Origin: Candidatus Martarchaeota archaeon
GTDB taxonomy: Archaea > Micrarchaeota > Micrarchaeia > Micrarchaeales > CABMGC01
Assembly (NCBI GenBank): GCA_023485825.1
Contig: JAMCZF010000046.1
Span: forward strand, 5,484 to 12,920
DNA length: 7,437 bases
Direction of reading: 5' to 3'
Shown: piece after piece, positions 4,729-7,437 of the stretch
Position numbering within the stretch: the stretch's first letter is position 1
How the letters are laid out: each line of letters starts with the position of its first letter
Position numbers and translations under genes: made by a program
Notes under the pieces: generated by a model
Database searches by the model: none
Seen by the model: the letters and a program-made list of their open reading frames with translations, nothing else
Told to the model about the DNA's origin: nothing

Positions 4729-7131
4729 ATGCCTGCTAGCAGAATCGGGAATACCTCTATTAACACAGTGAGCGGGAAATCCCACACCATTAATGGGGGG
4801 GAGGATGTCACCAAGAAAGGGCTGACCTCTGCAGAAGCAAACGAGCGTCTTGCCAAGTACGGTTACAATGAGACAAAGATCAAGCGGAAGAGCCCCTACG
4901 TGCTCCTGCTGAGGAAGTTCTGGGGCCCCGTGCAGCTTATACTTTATCTCGTGGCAGTGCTCTCATATGCGCTGGGCAGGCTAGATGACTTCTACATAAT
5001 AGTCGCGCTTCTCGTGTTCAACTCCATTATAGGATTCCTGGAGGAGTACAGGGCTGATAAGTCTGTAGAGGCGTTGAAGAGCATGCTGGCGCCAGATGCA
5101 AGGGTGCTGCGAGACGGAAAATGGGGCGCCATCCCAGCAAGGTTTCTTGTACCTGGCGACACAATACGGGTAAGGCAGGGCGACATAATACCTGCAGATG
5201 CCAAAATAACCGAAAGCGATCTGCTCGAGACAGACGAGTCAATAATAACTGGAGAATCCTTCCTTTTGGAGAAAGGCGAAGGGAGCCAGATATACCAGGG
5301 GTCTGTTGTAAAGCGAGGGGAAGCCACGTGCATCATAACCGGCACAGGCAGCAGCACGAAGTACGGCATCACAGAGAAGCTTGTCCAGGCTGCGAAACCC
5401 GCTTCGCACCTCGAAACCGTAATACTCAAGCTAATGAGGTATCTCGTCGCCGGAGACTCTGTAGCAATAGCCATAATGTTCATATACGGCATTCTTGTGC
5501 TGCACGAAGGAGCGCTGCCCCTGCTTTCGTTCCTGCTGGTGGTGCTTGTCGCTTCTGTCCCTGTGGCGTTATCCGCCGCATTCACTATCGCCATGGCCGT
5601 AGGCACAGGGAAACTTGCAAGAAAGTCAGTGATTGTCACAAGGCTTGAAGCCATGGAAGACATAGCAACCATGAGCGTCCTGTGCGCAGACAAGACAGGG
5701 ACGCTGACCCAGAACTCAATAACCGTAAGGCAGGTGATTCCATACAACTGCGATAAAAAGCTACTGATAAAGTATGCGGCAGAGGCGTCCAGGACGGAGG
5801 ACAAAGACCCTATCGATAACGCGGTCCTGGAATATTCAAGCACTGAGCGCATAAAGGCCGGCAGGCAGATTTCATTCAATCCGTTCGATCCGTCTACCAA
5901 GAGGACACAGGCCGAAATTTATGATAAAGGCAGGTATGAAGCCACAAAGGGCGCAACCCCTGCTGTCATGAGATTGTTGAAGCTCAGCGCCTCAATGAAA
6001 AAGAGAGTGGATTCTGATGTCGAGATGCTTGCCAATAAAGGCCTGAAGTCCATTGCCGTTGCAACTAAAACAAAGAACAGCGGCTGGAAGCTTGCCGGTC
6101 TGATCGCATTGTATGACCCACCGAGGCCCGAAGCGAAGCGCCTCATCAGGGAGCTCAGGGATCTCGGCATCTCCGTCAAGATGATCACCGGAGACGGCCT
6201 TCCTGTAGCAAGGGAGATAGCCGGTGAAGTCGGACTTGGAAGAAATATGCTTATGCTCGGCAGTGGGCGCAGCAAAATTAATGACAGGATAATGAAGGCA
6301 GATGGATTTGCAGGGGTCTATCCCGAAGACAAATACACCATAGTAAAGGCACTGCAGGAAAAGGGCCTGGTGATAGGAATGACGGGCGACGGCGTTAACG
6401 ACGCCCCTGCGCTCAAGGAGGCCGAGGTCGGCATCGCAGTGGCCAATGCCACTGACGTAGCAAAAAGCTCGGCCGCGTTGAACCTCACCAAGAACGGCCT
6501 TGGTGTGATAGTGGATGCTGTGAAAGAGAGCAGGAGGATATTCGAAAGGATGGCGACCTACACCATGTCAAAAGTGGCAAAGGTGTTCCAGATAGTGGGC
6601 TTTGTTTCAGTGACGTTCATCGCATTCGGCTTCACCCCCATAACCCCCTTCCTGCTTATACTCCTGATATTTACAAATGACATAGCCAACATATCGCTTT
6701 CCACTGACAATGCGGTCTATTCGAACAAGCCCGATGCATGGAACATGCGGTCGCTGGTGTACTCTTCGGGAATCATCGGCATACTGCTGGTGTTCGAGGC
6801 GCTGATATTCATACCCTTGGGGTTCGGCATCCTCGGGCTCAGCATGGCCCAGTTCCAGACTATGATATTCCTGATGCTCAATGTAACGGACAAGTTCACA
6901 GTATTCAGCATAAGGGAGCGCCGGGCATTCTGGAAATCAGCGCCGAGCATCGGGCTTGCCGCGGTGTCCGCAATTGGCATAATAGCCGGGGTTGTCCTGT
7001 CCTATTTCGGGATACTCATACCAGAGATAGGCGCCATGCCAATAGTGCTGGTGCTGGCATTGTCCGCGTTATTCATGCTCATAAATGACGTGGTCAAACG
7101 TGCCGCGTTCAAGCATTTTGGCATATCCTGA
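4729..7131 (+). CDS. P-type H+-transporting ATPase, plasma-membrane (P3A) type
   Basis: An 800-residue proton pump that would expel H+ using ATP, making membrane potential and helping to hold internal pH. Motifs in order: TM1-TM2 (about 65-105) with LLVFNSIIGFLEE; A-domain VPGDTIRVRQGDIIPADA (141-158) and TGES (174-177); TM3-TM4 (about 234-292) with PVAL (278-281); phosphorylation site DKTGTLT with Asp321; nucleotide-binding NPFDPSTKRTQA (384-395) and KGA (407-409); DPPRPEA (463-469); MITGDG (485-490); TGDGVNDAPAL (552-562); and six C-terminal TM helices (about 614-788). Asn98 and Asp651 match the residues known to matter for proton transport in plant AHA2 (Asn106, Asp684), which favours H+ over Ca2+ or Na+. 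The length agrees with archaeal homologues such as the one in Methanocaldococcus; the long C-terminal autoinhibitory tail of plant pumps is absent. An extra, poorly conserved stretch of about 20-25 residues precedes KKGLTSAEANERLAKYG. It ends in TGA, with another in-frame TGA five codons on. Confidence 0.96.
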   Translation: MPASRIGNTSINTVSGKSHTINGGEDVTKKGLTSAEANERLAKYGYNETKIKRKSPYVLLLRKFWGPVQLILYLVAVLSYALGRLDDFYIIVALLVFNSIIGFLEEYRADKSVEALKSMLAPDARVLRDGKWGAIPARFLVPGDTIRVRQGDIIPADAKITESDLLETDESIITGESFLLEKGEGSQIYQGSVVKRGEATCIITGTGSSTKYGITEKLVQAAKPASHLETVILKLMRYLVAGDSVAIAIMFIYGILVLHEGALPLLSFLLVVLVASVPVALSAAFTIAMAVGTGKLARKSVIVTRLEAMEDIATMSVLCADKTGTLTQNSITVRQVIPYNCDKKLLIKYAAEASRTEDKDPIDNAVLEYSSTERIKAGRQISFNPFDPSTKRTQAEIYDKGRYEATKGATPAVMRLLKLSASMKKRVDSDVEMLANKGLKSIAVATKTKNSGWKLAGLIALYDPPRPEAKRLIRELRDLGISVKMITGDGLPVAREIAGEVGLGRNMLMLGSGRSKINDRIMKADGFAGVYPEDKYTIVKALQEKGLVIGMTGDGVNDAPALKEAEVGIAVANATDVAKSSAALNLTKNGLGVIVDAVKESRRIFERMATYTMSKVAKVFQIVGFVSVTFIAFGFTPITPFLLILLIFTNDIANISLSTDNAVYSNKPDAWNMRSLVYSSGIIGILLVFEALIFIPLGFGILGLSMAQFQTMIFLMLNVTDKFTVFSIRERRAFWKSAPSIGLAAVSAIGIIAGVVLSYFGILIPEIGAMPIVLVLALSALFMLINDVVKRAAFKHFGIS

Positions 7132-7212
7132 GCCTCGCCTACATGAATGCTGTATATACTGGTCCGGATCAGACTGACAAATACGCCCTGAAGCGCATCG
7201 CCCGATGCACAA

Positions 7213-7258
7213 GATGCGCGTCAGGCGCATCTCCGGCAAGGAGGATTTTTATCTTTTT
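7213..7258 (+). terminator. Probable terminator of the H+-ATPase gene
   Basis: GATGCGC (7213-7219) pairs perfectly with GCGCATC (7225-7231) over a five-base loop. T-runs follow at 7246-7250 and 7254-7258, about 120 bases after the stop codon. A smaller hairpin, GCATC-GCCC-GATGC (7195-7208), comes just before. The T-runs are the more reliable archaeal termination signal. Confidence 0.55.
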
Positions 7259-7285
7259 CAAGCCGATATTAATTTCAGGAGAATT

Positions 7286-7304
7286 CCCCCAACCTCGTTG
7301 GGGG
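7286..7304 (+). repeat. Perfect 8-bp hairpin at the presumed IS left end
   Basis: CCCCCAAC (7286-7293), loop CTC, GTTGGGGG (7297-7304). It is the strongest inverted repeat I noticed in the window. It lies 71 bases before the TnpB start and has no T-run after it, so an IS-end role is likelier than a terminator, though a terminator cannot be ruled out. Confidence 0.7.
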
Positions 7305-7347
7305 TTGTCTGGTATCTAATACTAAAATCCTATCCCTAATATAAACG

Positions 7348-7358
7348 TATATATTTTA
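7348..7358 (+). promoter_or_regulatory. TATA box of tnpB
   Basis: TATATATTTTA is centred about 22 bases before ATG 7375, predicting a transcript that begins at or next to the start codon. No Shine-Dalgarno site is present. Confidence 0.6.
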
Positions 7359-7374
7359 TCTACCTATCAAGCTC

Positions 7375-7437
7375 ATGGAACTTACCGCGAAGATAGAGAT
7401 ATTTCCCACGCCCGCACAAAAAGATACGCTATGGAAA
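7375..7437 (+). CDS. tnpB: TnpB/OrfB-family protein (IS605-type), first 21 codons only
   Basis: The readable N-terminus is MELTAKIEIFPTPAQKDTLW followed by Lys, open to the window edge. It matches the usual opening of TnpB/OrfB proteins, where a short beta-strand (often LTxKIxIxPT) is followed by a 'PTxxQxxxL' helix start. TnpB proteins are RNA-guided RuvC-type endonucleases, ancestors of Cas12, usually about 350-450 residues. The RuvC catalytic residues and zinc finger would lie outside the window. The start is supported by the TATA box 22 bases upstream. Because so little is visible, truncation or decay further on cannot be excluded. Confidence 0.8.
   Translation, partial: MELTAKIEIFPTPAQKDTLWK

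Larger units (their letters stand above)
7286..7437 (+). mobile_element. Left end of an IS200/IS605-type (TnpB-bearing) element, cut by the window edge
   Basis: A subterminal hairpin, an AT-rich stretch with a promoter, and the start of a tnpB gene follow one another as at the left end of IS200/IS605-family elements. These lack terminal inverted repeats and carry hairpins near their ends. The extent given is a minimum beginning at the hairpin. The true left boundary is probably a few to about 20 bases before 7286 but cannot be fixed here. No tnpA is seen on the left side; it could lie beyond the edge or be absent, as in tnpB-only (IS1341-type) elements. Confidence 0.6.

Noticed and set aside
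4992..5900. Long minus-strand open frame (302 codons) opposite the ATPase gene
   Set aside because: It lies fully inside the conserved P-type ATPase on the other strand, has no recognisable motif and is explained by codon bias of the real gene.

Overview
The window reads as archaeal DNA. It carries both subunits of DNA polymerase D (PolD), a replicase found in Euryarchaeota and DPANN-type archaea but not in bacteria. It also has TATA boxes about 22-32 bases before several start codons (the leaderless-mRNA arrangement), S/T-rich membrane-anchored surface proteins full of N-glycosylation sequons, and heavy use of ATA and AGG codons. A P3A-type plasma-membrane H+-ATPase beside surface proteins would fit an acid-living archaeon. 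A DPANN lineage such as Micrarchaeota/ARMAN is my guess, not something the sequence proves.

Layout, minus strand, read right to left. A two-gene surface-protein operon (4493-3723, then 3692-3144) is followed by a probable terminator hairpin (about 3028-2973). A new TATA box (2949-2941) then leads into the PolD operon: DP1 (from 2904 or 2913 to 1396), then DP2 from 1394, which runs off the left edge. The DP2 gene is easy to overlook because it has no stop inside the window, but it is open from 1394 to base 1 and about 464 codons are readable. The most striking feature is that DP1 is broken by a single in-frame TGA (1872-1870). It lies four codons after the GNHD metal-binding motif, so the phosphoesterase active site is divided between two open reading frames of 344 and 154 codons.

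Layout, plus strand. A divergent promoter region (4494-4728) serves the surface operon on one side and a complete 800-residue P3A H+-ATPase (4729-7131) on the other. Behind the ATPase is a hairpin plus T-tracts (7213-7258). After that comes what looks like the left end of an IS200/IS605-type element: a perfect 8-bp hairpin (7286-7304), a TATA box (7348-7358) and the first 21 codons of a TnpB/OrfB protein (7375 to the edge).

How the parts fit: PolD DP1 and DP2 form one heterodimeric replicase/proofreading enzyme and are transcribed together. The ATPase would pump protons out of the cell. The two surface proteins share one architecture (N-terminal membrane anchor, S/T-rich linker, outside domain) and are probably co-expressed; their function is not known. 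No rRNA, tRNA or CRISPR array was seen, and no stretch longer than 300 bases lacks a gene. Nothing here amounts to a clearly new multi-gene system. The interrupted DP1 and the TnpB element are the parts most worth following up.
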